Below are positions 8,896 to 17,333 of a DNA stretch of 64,000 nucleotides, piece by piece. This DNA comes from Clostridium sporogenes (GTDB taxonomy: Bacteria > Bacillota > Clostridia > Clostridiales > Clostridiaceae): the NCBI RefSeq assembly GCF_001020205.1, contig NZ_CP011663.1, positions 310,001-374,000 on the forward strand, in the 5' to 3' direction. Under the pieces are notes generated by a model. That model was not told where the DNA came from. It saw nothing but the letters and a program-made list of their open reading frames with translations, and did not search any database. The translations under genes were made by a program, and so were the position numbers. Each line of letters opens with the position of its first letter. The stretch's first letter is position 1.

Positions 8896-10467
8896 GTGAA
8901 AGATTTAATAGTAGACAAAATGCAAATGTTCGCCAAAGCTATAATTGTTCCCGTATTATTTTTGCCTATTGTAGGTGTGATTTTGGCTTTATCTTCTATT
9001 TTAAGTAATCCATCTATTGTAGGAGAAAGTGGCTTCCTAATGAACATAGGTAAATTCATTAGTAGTGGACTTTGGCCTATTATGACAAATTTAAGTATTA
9101 TTTTCTGTGTGGGAATAGCTATGGGATTAGCAAAAGAAAAGAAAGCAGAAGCGGCACTAGTAGCAGTATTTTCATATTTAGTATATTTGGGAGCTAATAA
9201 TCAATGGCTTACTCTAACAGGAAAGTTAGTAGAATATAAGGTCCCAGCAGATTTATATGGAACTGGACAGACTCTACAACTAGGATTTCAAGTAATAGAC
9301 ATGGGAGTTTTTCTAGGAATGATTCTTGGTGTGGTAGTGGCAATTATTCATAATAAATATTGTAATAAGGAATTTCCTGGAGCCTTTGGATTATATGGAA
9401 ATACTAAATTAGTATTTATAGTTTTAACTCCTATTACATTAATATTAGCAGTAGTGTTTAGTTATATTTGGCCTGTAGTAGCTGCTGGTATTAGCGCTCT
9501 AACAGGTTTTATAAATGCAGCTGGAGCTATAGGAGTATTTTTATACGGATTTTTGAATAGATTCTTAATTCCAACTGGATTACATCATTTAATATGGACA
9601 CCATTTTCTTACTCTAACATTGGAGGGGAATTGATTATAAATGGACAAAAATACTATGGAGCTTACAATATATTCTTAGCACAGCTAACTGATCCGACTA
9701 TAAAGGTTTTTGATCCATCAGCAAAATATTTACAGTATGGTATGGTTAAAATGTTTGGATTGGCAGGAGCAGCCTTAGCTTTTTATAAAACATCTAAACC
9801 TGAAAACAAAGTTAAATTAAAGTCTATTTTGATACCAGCAGTAGCAACATCAATATTGGTTGGAATCACAGAGCCTTTAGAATTCACATTTTTGTTTGTA
9901 GCGCCATTTTTATGGGTAGTGCACTCAGTATTGGATGGTATATTCGAAGCTGTAGTTTCATTATTAGGAGTTAGAACTTTTGCGGCGAATGGATTTATAG
10001 ATTTTATAGCTTATAATTTACCAGCAGGAATGGCTAAAACTAAATGGCCTATATTTATAGCTGTTGGATTAGTACAATTAGCAGTGTATTTCTTTGTATT
10101 TAAATTCTTAATTAAAAAATTTAATCTTAAAACTCCTGGTAGAGAGGATAAGGAAGTAAAGTTAGTAACTAAAAAAGATTTTAAAGAAAATTTAGCTAAA
10201 GCTTCAGGAGAGGTTGCTGCATCCAAAGATTCAGATTTGGCAAGGATAGTAGTTGAAGCATTAGGTGGAAAAGAAAATATAGAAAGTGTTGATAATTGCT
10301 TTACACGTTTAAGGTTAAAACTTAAAAATATAGACCTAGTTGATGAGACAGCTTTAAAAGGAACTGGAGCAGCTGGTGTAATAAAGAAAGGTAATAACGT
10401 TCAAGTAATATATGGACCAAAAGTAAATGGAATCAGAAATATAGTAGATAAATATCTTGGTAATTAA
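8896..10467 (+). CDS. PTS alpha-glucoside EIICB component (copy 1)
   Basis: About 523 residues. Residues 1-420 form the EIIC glucose-superfamily membrane transport domain (about 10 helices; conserved NRFLIPTGLHHL and GITEPLEF blocks); a linker leads to an EIIB domain whose phosphorylated cysteine is Cys468 in SVDNCFTRLRL. This is the GlvC/MalX/AglA-type arrangement: uptake with phosphorylation of maltose-like alpha-glucosides, with EIIA supplied in trans (12367). GTG 8896 is preferred over the ATG at 8872 since AAGGAG precedes it by 9 bases and the resulting start MKDLIVDKMQMFAKA aligns with the paralog at 20301. Substrate within the maltose/isomaltose/sucrose-isomer range is not resolvable. 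Confidence 0.88.
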   Translation: MKDLIVDKMQMFAKAIIVPVLFLPIVGVILALSSILSNPSIVGESGFLMNIGKFISSGLWPIMTNLSIIFCVGIAMGLAKEKKAEAALVAVFSYLVYLGANNQWLTLTGKLVEYKVPADLYGTGQTLQLGFQVIDMGVFLGMILGVVVAIIHNKYCNKEFPGAFGLYGNTKLVFIVLTPITLILAVVFSYIWPVVAAGISALTGFINAAGAIGVFLYGFLNRFLIPTGLHHLIWTPFSYSNIGGELIINGQKYYGAYNIFLAQLTDPTIKVFDPSAKYLQYGMVKMFGLAGAALAFYKTSKPENKVKLKSILIPAVATSILVGITEPLEFTFLFVAPFLWVVHSVLDGIFEAVVSLLGVRTFAANGFIDFIAYNLPAGMAKTKWPIFIAVGLVQLAVYFFVFKFLIKKFNLKTPGREDKEVKLVTKKDFKENLAKASGEVAASKDSDLARIVVEALGGKENIESVDNCFTRLRLKLKNIDLVDETALKGTGAAGVIKKGNNVQVIYGPKVNGIRNIVDKYLGN

Positions 10468-10783
10468 TATTAGAAAAATCCAAAACGAATTACTATTTAA
10501 CTTAACTTGTTTTTTTATAAGGCTTTTGTATTTAAATAGACTAAAAAGTTTGCTAAATTATAATCATAAACATTTGATATCAAAAATTTAGGATGTAAAG
10601 AAAGTTGATCAGGTATCCTTAAAAGAAATTGCAACATATTGCTTAATAAATAAAAATACTTTTTAAATAAGTACCTAAAATTAAGCAAATAAATCAAATT
10701 AAGGATGTAGTCAAAACAATTTATGGTAAATAATTTATAATATGAAAATAAATACAAAATAAAATTAGAAAGAAGGAATAACT
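10468..10783 (+). promoter_or_regulatory. Promoter/leader region of glvA-like gene 1
   Basis: No supported gene. Positions 10500-10579 are a diverged gapless copy of the region upstream of the PTS gene (8671-8750), including TTTGCTAAA (10549-10557) and ATAAACATTT, which are candidates for an RpiR-regulator site. The rest is AT-rich leader; the ribosome site before 10784 is AGAAGGA. No clear terminator follows the PTS gene, so read-through into glvA is also possible. Confidence 0.45.
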
Positions 10784-12109
10784 ATGAAAAAATTCTCAGT
10801 AACAATAGCTGGTGGTGGAAGTACATTTACGCCAGGAATAATATTAATGCTGTTAGATAACTTGGATAAATTCCCTATAAAAAAATTAAAGCTATATGAT
10901 AATGATAAAGAAAGACAAGAGGTAGTTGCTGGAGCTTGTGAGGTTATTTTAAAAGAGAAAGCACCAGAAATTGAATTTTTAGCTACAGTAGATCCCGAGG
11001 AAGCTTTTACAGATATAGACTTTGTTATGGCTCATATAAGAGTAGGTAAATATGCAATGCGTGAGTTAGATGAAAAAATTCCTTTGAAATATAATGTACT
11101 TGGACAAGAAACTTGCGGTCCAGGAGGAATGGCTTATGGTATGAGATCTATTGGTGGAGTTATTGAAATACTTGATTATATGGAAAAATATTCACCAAAT
11201 GCATGGATGTTAAATTACTCTAATCCAGCAGCAATAGTTGCAGAGGCCACTAGAAGATTAAGACCTAATTCAAAGATATTAAACATATGTGATATGCCAA
11301 TAGGTATAGAAGTACGTATGGCTGAAATTCTAGGATTAGAGTCAAGAAAGGATATGTCAGTTCGCTATTATGGACTTAACCATTTTGGCTGGTGGACAGA
11401 CATACGTGACAAAGATGGAAATGATTTAATGCCAAAAATAAAAGAACACGTTTCTAAACATGGCTATGTAGTTGATAAGGGAGACAGCCAACATATTGAA
11501 GCAAGTTGGAATGATACCTTTGCTAAAGCAAAAGATGTATATGCTGTTGATCCAGATACATTACCTAATACTTATTTAAAATATTATTTATTCCAAGATT
11601 ATGTTGTTAAACATGCTAATAAAGAATATACAAGAGCAAATGAAGTAATGGATGGAAGAGAAAAATTTGTATTTGGAGAATGTAAAAAAGTTATAGAAAC
11701 ACAATCTACAGAAGGTTGTGAACTTCACATAGATGAACATGCTTCTTATATAGTTGACCTTGCAAGAGCTATAGCATACAATACAAAGGAAAGAATGTTA
11801 TTAATTGTAGAAAACAATGGTATAATTGAAAATTTTGATCCTACAGCTATGGTTGAAGTACCTTGTATTCTTGGAAGCAATGGACCAGAACCATTATCAG
11901 TAGGTAAGATTCCACAATTCCAAAAAGGATTAATGGAACAACAAGTATCTGTAGAAAAGTTAGTAGTTGAAGCTTGGATAGAAAAATCTTATCAAAAATT
12001 ATGGCAAGCTATTACACTTTCTAAGACAGTACCTAGTGCATCTGTTGCTAAGAATATTTTAGATGATTTAATTAAAGCAAATAAGGATTATTGGCCTAAA
12101 TTAAAGTAG
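10784..12109 (+). CDS. glvA: 6-phospho-alpha-glucosidase, GH4 family (copy 1)
   Basis: 441 residues, the usual GlvA/MalH/AglB length. The NAD-binding loop AGGGSTFTPG is at 9-18; the metal-site residues Cys169-Asp170 in ICDMPIG and His200 in LNHFGWW match the Mn-binding Cys/His of GH4 glucosidases. The enzyme hydrolyses the 6-phosphorylated alpha-glucosides imported by the PTS, by the NAD- and Mn-dependent redox-elimination mechanism known for the family, giving glucose 6-phosphate. Followed by a strong terminator. It is very similar to the copy at 22352. Confidence 0.92.
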   Translation: MKKFSVTIAGGGSTFTPGIILMLLDNLDKFPIKKLKLYDNDKERQEVVAGACEVILKEKAPEIEFLATVDPEEAFTDIDFVMAHIRVGKYAMRELDEKIPLKYNVLGQETCGPGGMAYGMRSIGGVIEILDYMEKYSPNAWMLNYSNPAAIVAEATRRLRPNSKILNICDMPIGIEVRMAEILGLESRKDMSVRYYGLNHFGWWTDIRDKDGNDLMPKIKEHVSKHGYVVDKGDSQHIEASWNDTFAKAKDVYAVDPDTLPNTYLKYYLFQDYVVKHANKEYTRANEVMDGREKFVFGECKKVIETQSTEGCELHIDEHASYIVDLARAIAYNTKERMLLIVENNGIIENFDPTAMVEVPCILGSNGPEPLSVGKIPQFQKGLMEQQVSVEKLVVEAWIEKSYQKLWQAITLSKTVPSASVAKNILDDLIKANKDYWPKLK

Positions 12110-12163
12110 TATTTAGAGATAATTTATTATATTTTTTATAAAATACGAGATAATAGGAACAAT

Positions 12164-12214
12164 CAAAAGAGACTGGCAAAAGTAGGTTAAAACCTATTTT
12201 AGACAGTCTTTTTT
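12164..12214 (+). terminator. Long nested-hairpin terminator after glvA copy 1
   Basis: Outer arms AAAAGAGACTG and AGACAGTCTTTTTT enclose an inner stem AAAAGTAGGTT/AACCTATTTT; a T run closes it. Confidence 0.75.
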
Positions 12215-12366
12215 GAAAATTATACATTTGTAATAAAGTAAAAACTAAAACAGTTTATATATAGTTAAATAAATTATAGACTACATAGATTATATATGTA
12301 TTGTGTATAGAATAAGTAAAAAGTTTTGTGTAGTAATATACACGAGATATTATTAGGAGGAATTAA

Positions 12367-12876
12367 ATGTTTAAAAAATTTAAATCTTTTTTATCTAATG
12401 ATAAATCAGATATTCAACAAGAAAATTTAAATGAAGTATTTGTAAGCCCTATTTCTGGAGAAATAATAAGTCTAGATGATGTTCCAGATGAGGTATTTTC
12501 CCAAAGAATGATGGGAGATGGGTTTGCTATACAACCTGAAAATGGAGAGGTATTTTCACCAGTGGATGGAACAATTACAGCAGTTTTCCCTACTAAACAT
12601 GCTATTTCAATAAAAAGCAATTATGGGGTTGAAATTTTGATCCATTTTGGTTTGGATACAGTTAATTTAAATGGAGAAGGTTTTCAAGTTTATGTTGAAG
12701 AAGGAAGTGTAGTAAAGGCAGGGGAGATCTTATTGAAGGTTAATATAGAAGAAATAAAGAATAAAGTGCCCTCTGTTGTTGTTCCTATAATATTTATGGA
12801 GCTTAATGGAAAGAGTTTTAGTTATAATATTGGAAAGGTTGGAGCTAAAGAACAGGATGTAATAACCTTAAAATAA
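12367..12876 (+). CDS. PTS glucose-type EIIA (Crr-like) protein, copy 1
   Basis: 169-residue cytoplasmic EIIA of the glucose class. His93 in LIHFGLDTVNL is the expected phosphorylated residue and His78 in PTKHAI the assisting histidine, as His90 and His75 in E. coli EIIA-Glc. It should pass phosphate from HPr to the EIIB domain of the IICB proteins nearby. It has AGGAGG 6 bases before ATG and its own leader after the upstream terminator. Compared with copy 2 it has about 14 extra N-terminal residues, variable among these proteins. Confidence 0.9.
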   Translation: MFKKFKSFLSNDKSDIQQENLNEVFVSPISGEIISLDDVPDEVFSQRMMGDGFAIQPENGEVFSPVDGTITAVFPTKHAISIKSNYGVEILIHFGLDTVNLNGEGFQVYVEEGSVVKAGEILLKVNIEEIKNKVPSVVVPIIFMELNGKSFSYNIGKVGAKEQDVITLK

Positions 12877-13216
12877 CCTCTTGCTAATTTTTATAAAGTA
12901 TATGTACATATTTTGAATTTTAATTATAATAATTATGTATTTTTTAAATTGGGGCTGTCGCATTAAGAATAAATCCTACAATATATTGTGCGTAAATTCT
13001 TTAATGCGACGGTCCTTTCATCTTTTATATTTATTGTTTTAGCATTTCAGAAATTTTATTATTAAATATTTCACTAATAAAAATATCTATAGGTAAGTAT
13101 TTTAATCAAGCAGCCATTGCTTTTAATTATGTAAAATGTGAGATATAATATAGTTGCACAATTTAAGTAATAGTTATTAAATAAACAATAGAATGGTCAT
13201 AGCAGAGGTGAATTTT
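12877..13216. other. Non-coding gap holding palindromic repeat copy A
   Basis: No gene. Besides the repeat at 12951-13015 this is AT-rich sequence with the promoter region for the RpiR gene; the ribosome site AGAGGTG is at 13204-13210. Confidence 0.6.
12951..13015 (+). repeat. Palindromic repeat element, copy A
   Basis: A 65-bp stem-loop. The left end starts GGGGCTGTCGCATTAAGAA and the right end is its near complement (TTCTTTAATGCGACGGTCC); the centre holds the palindrome ACAATATATTGT. The first 40 bases match, with one mismatch, the reverse complement of the right end of copy B (22091-22130). The two inner flanks differ (AATAAATCCT on one side, AATTTACGC on the other), and copy B has the same two flank types. 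The layout suggests a small non-autonomous mobile element; it may also act as a terminator for the EIIA gene. Confidence 0.75.
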
Positions 13217-13978
13217 ATGAATTTAGATATTAGCAAGATTGTAGATAAATATCACTTAAGCAAAGTAGAAGAGAATATATTAATTTATATTATAAATAAT
13301 ATAGACCATGTTAAAGAAATAGGGGTAAGAGGAGTAGCAAAGGAACACTACACCTCTACTACCACTATTGTGAATTTAGCAAAAAAAATAGGGTATTCTG
13401 GATTCTTAGATATGTATTATAATTTAAGTTTTACTTTGAAGGATAAGAGAAAATATTTTAATAGCGGAAAGAATAATAAATATTATGGAGTAGAATTAGA
13501 AGAATTGTTAGCACTAATAGAAGATAAAGATATAAGTGATTTTATAGATTTATTAATAAAAAATAAAAATGAAGTTATATATACTAATGGGGTAGCATTT
13601 TCATATTTTATTGCACAATATTTTACTAGAAAACTTATAGTTCTTGGTTTTAAATGTATTTATTCTGAAGCATATGAAAGTTATGATGTAAATGCTATAA
13701 AAGCTAAATTACTAATAGCTATTTCTAAATCAGGTGAAACAGATTTTATAGTAAGGGCTTCTGAATCTGCTAAGAAAAATGGAATAAAAATAGTTTCTTT
13801 TACAGGAGAAGCAGAAAATACATTAGCTAAAATGTCTGATATTAACTTTAAAATATATGATATGCACACTATAGATGATCGTAATAAATTGTCTAATTCA
13901 TTCTATCCTAATACATTAATGCTATTTGAATTTTTAATAGGTAAATATTTAGAAAGAATTAAAGCTGATTCAGTTTAA
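13217..13978 (+). CDS. RpiR/MurR-family transcriptional regulator (copy 1)
   Basis: 253 residues: N-terminal HTH_6 domain (about 1-75, with GVRGVAKEHYTSTTTIVNLAKKIGY cut here to its features: the helix-turn-helix TSTTTIVNLAKK) and a C-terminal SIS sugar-phosphate-binding domain (about 105-240, core LLIAISKSGETDFI). Probably senses a sugar phosphate made by the adjacent PTS/GH4 genes and controls them. ATG 13217 is preferred to ATG 13193 because AGAGGTG lies 6 bases before it and the resulting length equals the paralog at 19421 exactly. Confidence 0.88.
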   Translation: MNLDISKIVDKYHLSKVEENILIYIINNIDHVKEIGVRGVAKEHYTSTTTIVNLAKKIGYSGFLDMYYNLSFTLKDKRKYFNSGKNNKYYGVELEELLALIEDKDISDFIDLLIKNKNEVIYTNGVAFSYFIAQYFTRKLIVLGFKCIYSEAYESYDVNAIKAKLLIAISKSGETDFIVRASESAKKNGIKIVSFTGEAENTLAKMSDINFKIYDMHTIDDRNKLSNSFYPNTLMLFEFLIGKYLERIKADSV

Positions 13979-14235
13979 TACCAAAAATTTAGTATTGGAT
14001 TTCATCATAATGTTTTATTTCAAATTACCCTTAATAAATGGGTTGTTTAATATTAAAATAGCTTGTTTTATATAATAAACTGTGTTATTCTTAATAAGAA
14101 CTTAAATTAAGAGTAAATAATGTAACACAAATATATTTCAATTAGTACTTAATAAATATAGTATGGTGATATCGAAATTTTATTAGTGGGTTATTACAAT
14201 GAATTTAAGAATAAAATTTCGGAGGTACACATTAT

Positions 14236-14433
14236 ATGAATGGTACAGTAAAATGGTTTAATGCAGAAAAAGGATTTGGATTTATTACAGGAGAAGATGG
14301 AAATGATGTTTTTGCACATTTTTCTCAAATAAATTCAGAAGGTTACAAATCACTTGAAGAAGGTCAAAAAGTTTCTTATGACGTTGTTAAGGGCCCAAAA
14401 GGACCTCAAGCAGAAAATATCACTATTATTTAA
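14236..14433 (+). CDS. Cold-shock protein, CspA family
   Basis: 65-residue single OB-fold nucleic-acid chaperone. RNP1 KGFGFI (12-17) and RNP2 VFAHF (25-29) are intact. GGAGG precedes ATG by 10 bases. A non-coding leader of up to 250 bases upstream is compatible with the long regulated 5' leaders of csp genes, although I did not model its folding. Terminator directly downstream. Confidence 0.96.
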   Translation: MNGTVKWFNAEKGFGFITGEDGNDVFAHFSQINSEGYKSLEEGQKVSYDVVKGPKGPQAENITII

Positions 14434-14447
14434 TTAATAAATATTTT

Positions 14448-14483
14448 ACCCCTTGAATAGCTAGTCTATTTAAGGGGTTTTTA
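14448..14483 (+). terminator. Terminator after csp gene
   Basis: Arms ACCCCTTGAATAG (14448-14460) and CTATTTAAGGGGT (14466-14478) pair with one mismatch, followed by TTTTT. Confidence 0.85.
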
Positions 14484-14774
14484 GTTGTTTATAAATCTAT
14501 GCAAGATTTGTTTCAAATATGAAAAAATTATCCTAAGTTTTAGTAGCCTATTTAAAAAATATGAAATAAACTTACAAGTTGCATAGGTTATTTAAAAATA
14601 TTATAATTTATACTAATAAAGGAGAATATATACCAAGAAGAAGATTTACTATTAAGGATGAAATAGGCTATTGTATAAAGAAATACTTTTTGTAAGGGAA
14701 GAAAGAATTTTAGAATGTACAGAGGATTAATGTGAAATATTAAAAAATTAAATAATGAACAGGGGAGATTATTT
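14484..14774 (+). other. Non-coding gap before DUF1003 gene
   Basis: No supported gene. A short unstarted frame after AAAGGAGAA (around 14620-14692) encodes a basic, gene-like peptide without a usable start codon and may be a relic. The ribosome site AGGGGAG (14761-14767) serves the next gene. Confidence 0.3.
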
Positions 14775-15329
14775 ATGGATAGTAAGAATGTAATGTCCTA
14801 CAGCAAAGAAGAGTTAATACGTAAAATATTGGAAAAGGATAAGGATTTAAAAGGCAGTAATATTTATGAAGAATTATTTCATGAACTTATTAGTGGTAAG
14901 ATTTCAAAGAATATAAATAATGCACATGATAACAATTTAACATTAGGACAAAGAACTGCTGATAAAATAGCTACATTTGGTGGAAGTTGGACATTTATAA
15001 TTACTTTTGGTGTAGTATTATCGATTTGGATTATAGGTAATGCTGTTATTCTAAGTAATAAAGCATTTGATCCATATCCTTTTGTATTTTTGAATCTAAT
15101 ATTATCTTGTCTTGCTGCTATACAAGCGCCAATAATAATGATGTCACAAAATCGTCAAGCGGAAAGAGATAGATTAACTGCTGCAAATAACTACCTTGTT
15201 AATTTAAAATCTGAAATTATAATAGAAGATTTGTACAATAAAATTGATATGTTAATAGATCAACAGGAAGAATATAAAAAAAATCAAGAAATATTATTAA
15301 AGAAAATAGAAGAATTAAAATCTAATTAA
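14775..15329 (+). CDS. DUF1003 membrane protein
   Basis: 184 residues with the DUF1003 signature: LTLGQRTADKIATFGGSW (55-72), two membrane helices (about 72-93 and 102-123), then APIIMMSQNRQAERDR (118-133) and a C-terminal coiled coil (150-184). The family is widespread and uncharacterised; helical cytoplasmic tails suggest oligomerisation. It appears monocistronic. The N-terminal 50 residues are hydrophilic. No function is assigned. Confidence 0.85.
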   Translation: MDSKNVMSYSKEELIRKILEKDKDLKGSNIYEELFHELISGKISKNINNAHDNNLTLGQRTADKIATFGGSWTFIITFGVVLSIWIIGNAVILSNKAFDPYPFVFLNLILSCLAAIQAPIIMMSQNRQAERDRLTAANNYLVNLKSEIIIEDLYNKIDMLIDQQEEYKKNQEILLKKIEELKSN

Positions 15330-15428
15330 TTTATAATACATATTGGTGATAATACAGTATTTTTTATAAATTTATCCTTTGTTTACTGCAAAACTATAAT
15401 TTTACGGTAAAAAGAATTTATAAAACTA

Positions 15429-15466
15429 TTGACTTTAATCATAGTTAGAACTACAATAGTTACAAC
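15429..15466 (+). promoter_or_regulatory. Promoter and operator of the Rrf2 regulator
   Basis: -35 TTGACT (15429-15434), 17-base spacer, -10 TACAAT (15452-15457). The inverted repeat AACTA-CAA-TAGTT (15449-15461) overlaps the -10, followed by GTTACAAC. It belongs to a three-site family (see 15933 and 16020), consistent with autorepression by the encoded Rrf2 protein. Confidence 0.7.
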
Positions 15467-15479
15467 AGGAGTGATAATA

Positions 15480-15911
15480 ATGAAAATAAGCAGTAGATTT
15501 TCTGTAGCAGTTCATATTCTATCCATATTATCTATGGAAGATAAAAACTTATGTACTTCTGAGTGGATAGCAGGTAGTGTAAATACCAATCCCGTTGTTA
15601 TACGACGAGTAATGGGAATGTTAAAAAGAGCTGGCTTAGTTAGTGTTATAGCAGGCACTGGTGGAGCTTATTTATTAAAGGATTTAGATCAGATAACATT
15701 GCTAGATGTTTATAGGGCTGTAGAGGTGGTGAAAGAGGGAGAATTATTTCAATTTCATGACTCACCAAATATAAATTGTCCTATTGGTGCAAATATTCAA
15801 TCTGTTATGGAAGGTGTTTTGTTAAATGCCCAAGAAGCTATGGAACAGGTATTAGAGAATGTAACCATGGAATATATAGTTACAGGTATAAGAAAAAAAA
15901 TTAAGAAATAA
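15480..15911 (+). CDS. Rrf2-family transcriptional regulator (YwnA-like)
   Basis: 143 residues starting MKISSRFSVAVHILS, with the Rrf2 winged helix (VVIRRVMGMLKRAGLV, GTGGAYLL). It has a single cysteine in the region NCPIGANIQ and lacks the three-cysteine iron-sulphur cluster ligands of IscR/NsrR, so it is of the YwnA type. It precedes a DsbA-like and an NmrA-like gene; B. subtilis ywnA is likewise beside ywnB, an NAD(P)-binding protein of this kind. ATG 15480 follows AGGAG; upstream in-frame codons lie inside the promoter and are not translated. Thiol or electrophile sensing is inferred from context only. Confidence 0.88.
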   Translation: MKISSRFSVAVHILSILSMEDKNLCTSEWIAGSVNTNPVVIRRVMGMLKRAGLVSVIAGTGGAYLLKDLDQITLLDVYRAVEVVKEGELFQFHDSPNINCPIGANIQSVMEGVLLNAQEAMEQVLENVTMEYIVTGIRKKIKK

Positions 15912-15932
15912 ATCAATTTTTTTTATAATGGG

Positions 15933-15951
15933 TGTAACTTACAAAGTTACA
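15933..15951. promoter_or_regulatory. Candidate Rrf2 operator, site 2
   Basis: Perfect palindrome TGTAACTT-ACA-AAGTTACA between the regulator and the DsbA-like gene; best match of the three related sites. Confidence 0.6.
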
Positions 15952-16019
15952 ACTGCTTATTAAATTCATAACTTGTAGAAATAAGTTAATTAGCATAAAT
16001 GAAAATTTTTTTGAAATTG

Positions 16020-16041
16020 TTGTAATCAAAATAGTTACAAC
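16020..16041. promoter_or_regulatory. Candidate Rrf2 operator, site 3
   Basis: Imperfect inverted repeat with TTGTAAT on the left and AGTTACAA on the right, ending about 20 bases before the DsbA-like start and just upstream of its GGAGG ribosome site. Confidence 0.5.
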
Positions 16042-16062
16042 TAAAAATAGGAGGTTATTAAA

Positions 16063-16668
16063 ATGTCATTAAATATTAAAGTATATTTTGATTTTGTTTG
16101 TCCATTTTGTTTTTTAGGAGAGGAGAGTTTAAGTGAAGCCATAAAAGGAAAGGATGTAAATATCCAATGGATGCCCTTTGAATTAAGACCAGAGCCATCA
16201 CCTAGAATAGATCCTTGGAATGATCCTTCAAAATTAAATGCCTGGAATAATTTCATTGAACCCATAGCTAATAAGTTAGGAATAGATATGAAATTACCGA
16301 AGCTTTCACCTCATCCATATACTAACTTAGCTTTTGAAGGATATCATTATGCAAGTGAGCATGGAAAAGGAGATGAATATATTAAAAGAGTTTTTAAGGG
16401 ATTTTTCCAAGAAAAATTAGATATTGGAAAAATTGAGATATTAGCTAATTTATCTGAAGAAATAGGTTTAAATGAAGAAGAATTTATAAAAGTTTTAAAA
16501 AACAGAAAATATAAGCATAAGCAAGAAAAAGCATTAAAGCATGCTTATGAAGAAGCTAATATTACAGCAGTACCTACAATGATTATAGGTGATGAAGTAG
16601 TTCAGGGTAATACTTCAAAAGAAAGTTTAGAAAAAATAATAAATAAACAATTAATAAAAAATAATTAA
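16063..16668 (+). CDS. DsbA/FrnE-family thiol oxidoreductase
   Basis: 201-residue thioredoxin-fold protein of the FrnE/2-hydroxychromene-2-carboxylate isomerase branch: active-site Cys13-Pro-Phe-Cys16 in FDFVCPFCFLG, helical insertion in the middle, and cis-proline block AVPTMIIGD (about 166-174). No signal peptide, so it acts in the cytoplasm. It lies between operator sites for the Rrf2 regulator and 26 bases upstream of an NmrA-like gene, suggesting a redox/electrophile response unit. Substrate unknown. Confidence 0.88.
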   Translation: MSLNIKVYFDFVCPFCFLGEESLSEAIKGKDVNIQWMPFELRPEPSPRIDPWNDPSKLNAWNNFIEPIANKLGIDMKLPKLSPHPYTNLAFEGYHYASEHGKGDEYIKRVFKGFFQEKLDIGKIEILANLSEEIGLNEEEFIKVLKNRKYKHKQEKALKHAYEEANITAVPTMIIGDEVVQGNTSKESLEKIINKQLIKNN

Positions 16669-16694
16669 TTTTATAAATGGAAGGAAGAGATATT

Positions 16695-17333
16695 ATGAAA
16701 ATTGCTTTAATTGGATCAACAGGAAATGCAGGAAAGGTAATATTAAAGGAGGCTCTAAACAGAGGACATGAGGTTATCGCTATTGTAAGGGATGTATCAA
16801 AGATAAAAGATATTAATGAAAATTTAGCTGTAATGCAAGGAGATATTTTAAAATTAGATACATTAGAGTATAAATTAGGGGAAGTAGATGTTTTGGTTAG
16901 TGCTTTTGGACCTAAGGTTGGAAAAGAAGATACATTAATAGAAGCAACTAACAATCTAATAACTTTAGCTAAAAAATTAAATGTTAAAAGACTTGTAACA
17001 ATGGGTGGAGCAGGAAGTTTAAAGGTTCAAGGAGACGTAGAATTAGTCCATACAGAAGGATTCCCAGAGGATTGGAAACCAATAGCTTTAGCTCATTCAA
17101 AATCTTTAGATATATATAGAAATGAAAAAGAAATAAATTGGACATATTTAAGTCCGGCAGCATTAATATCACCAGGAATAAGAATAGGAAGATACTCTGT
17201 TGGAGATGAATATTTGGTTGTGGATGAAAAAGGAGAAAGTAAAATTTCTTTTGAAGATTTTGCGGTAGCTATGGTAGATGAAATTGAAACTCCTAAACAT
17301 ATTAGAAGTAGATTTACAGTAGCATATAAGTAA
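16695..17333 (+). CDS. NmrA-like NAD(P)-binding protein (YwnB-like)
   Basis: 212 residues, Rossmann fold with nucleotide loop GSTGNAG (7-13) and the atypical SDR pattern of NAD(P)H-binding proteins related to B. subtilis YwnB and biliverdin reductase B/flavin reductases. C-terminal YSVGDEYLVVDEKGESKISFEDFA is the family block that closes the substrate pocket. GGAAGGAAG precedes ATG 16695, preferred over ATG 16677 which lies in the ribosome site. Co-transcribed with the DsbA-like gene. Substrate unknown. Confidence 0.82.
   Translation: MKIALIGSTGNAGKVILKEALNRGHEVIAIVRDVSKIKDINENLAVMQGDILKLDTLEYKLGEVDVLVSAFGPKVGKEDTLIEATNNLITLAKKLNVKRLVTMGGAGSLKVQGDVELVHTEGFPEDWKPIALAHSKSLDIYRNEKEINWTYLSPAALISPGIRIGRYSVGDEYLVVDEKGESKISFEDFAVAMVDEIETPKHIRSRFTVAYK

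Noticed and set aside
10515..10757. 80-codon open frame on the minus strand in the gap before glvA copy 1
   Set aside because: Composition is random AT-rich, no ribosome site, and it overlaps the conserved promoter segment on the + strand.
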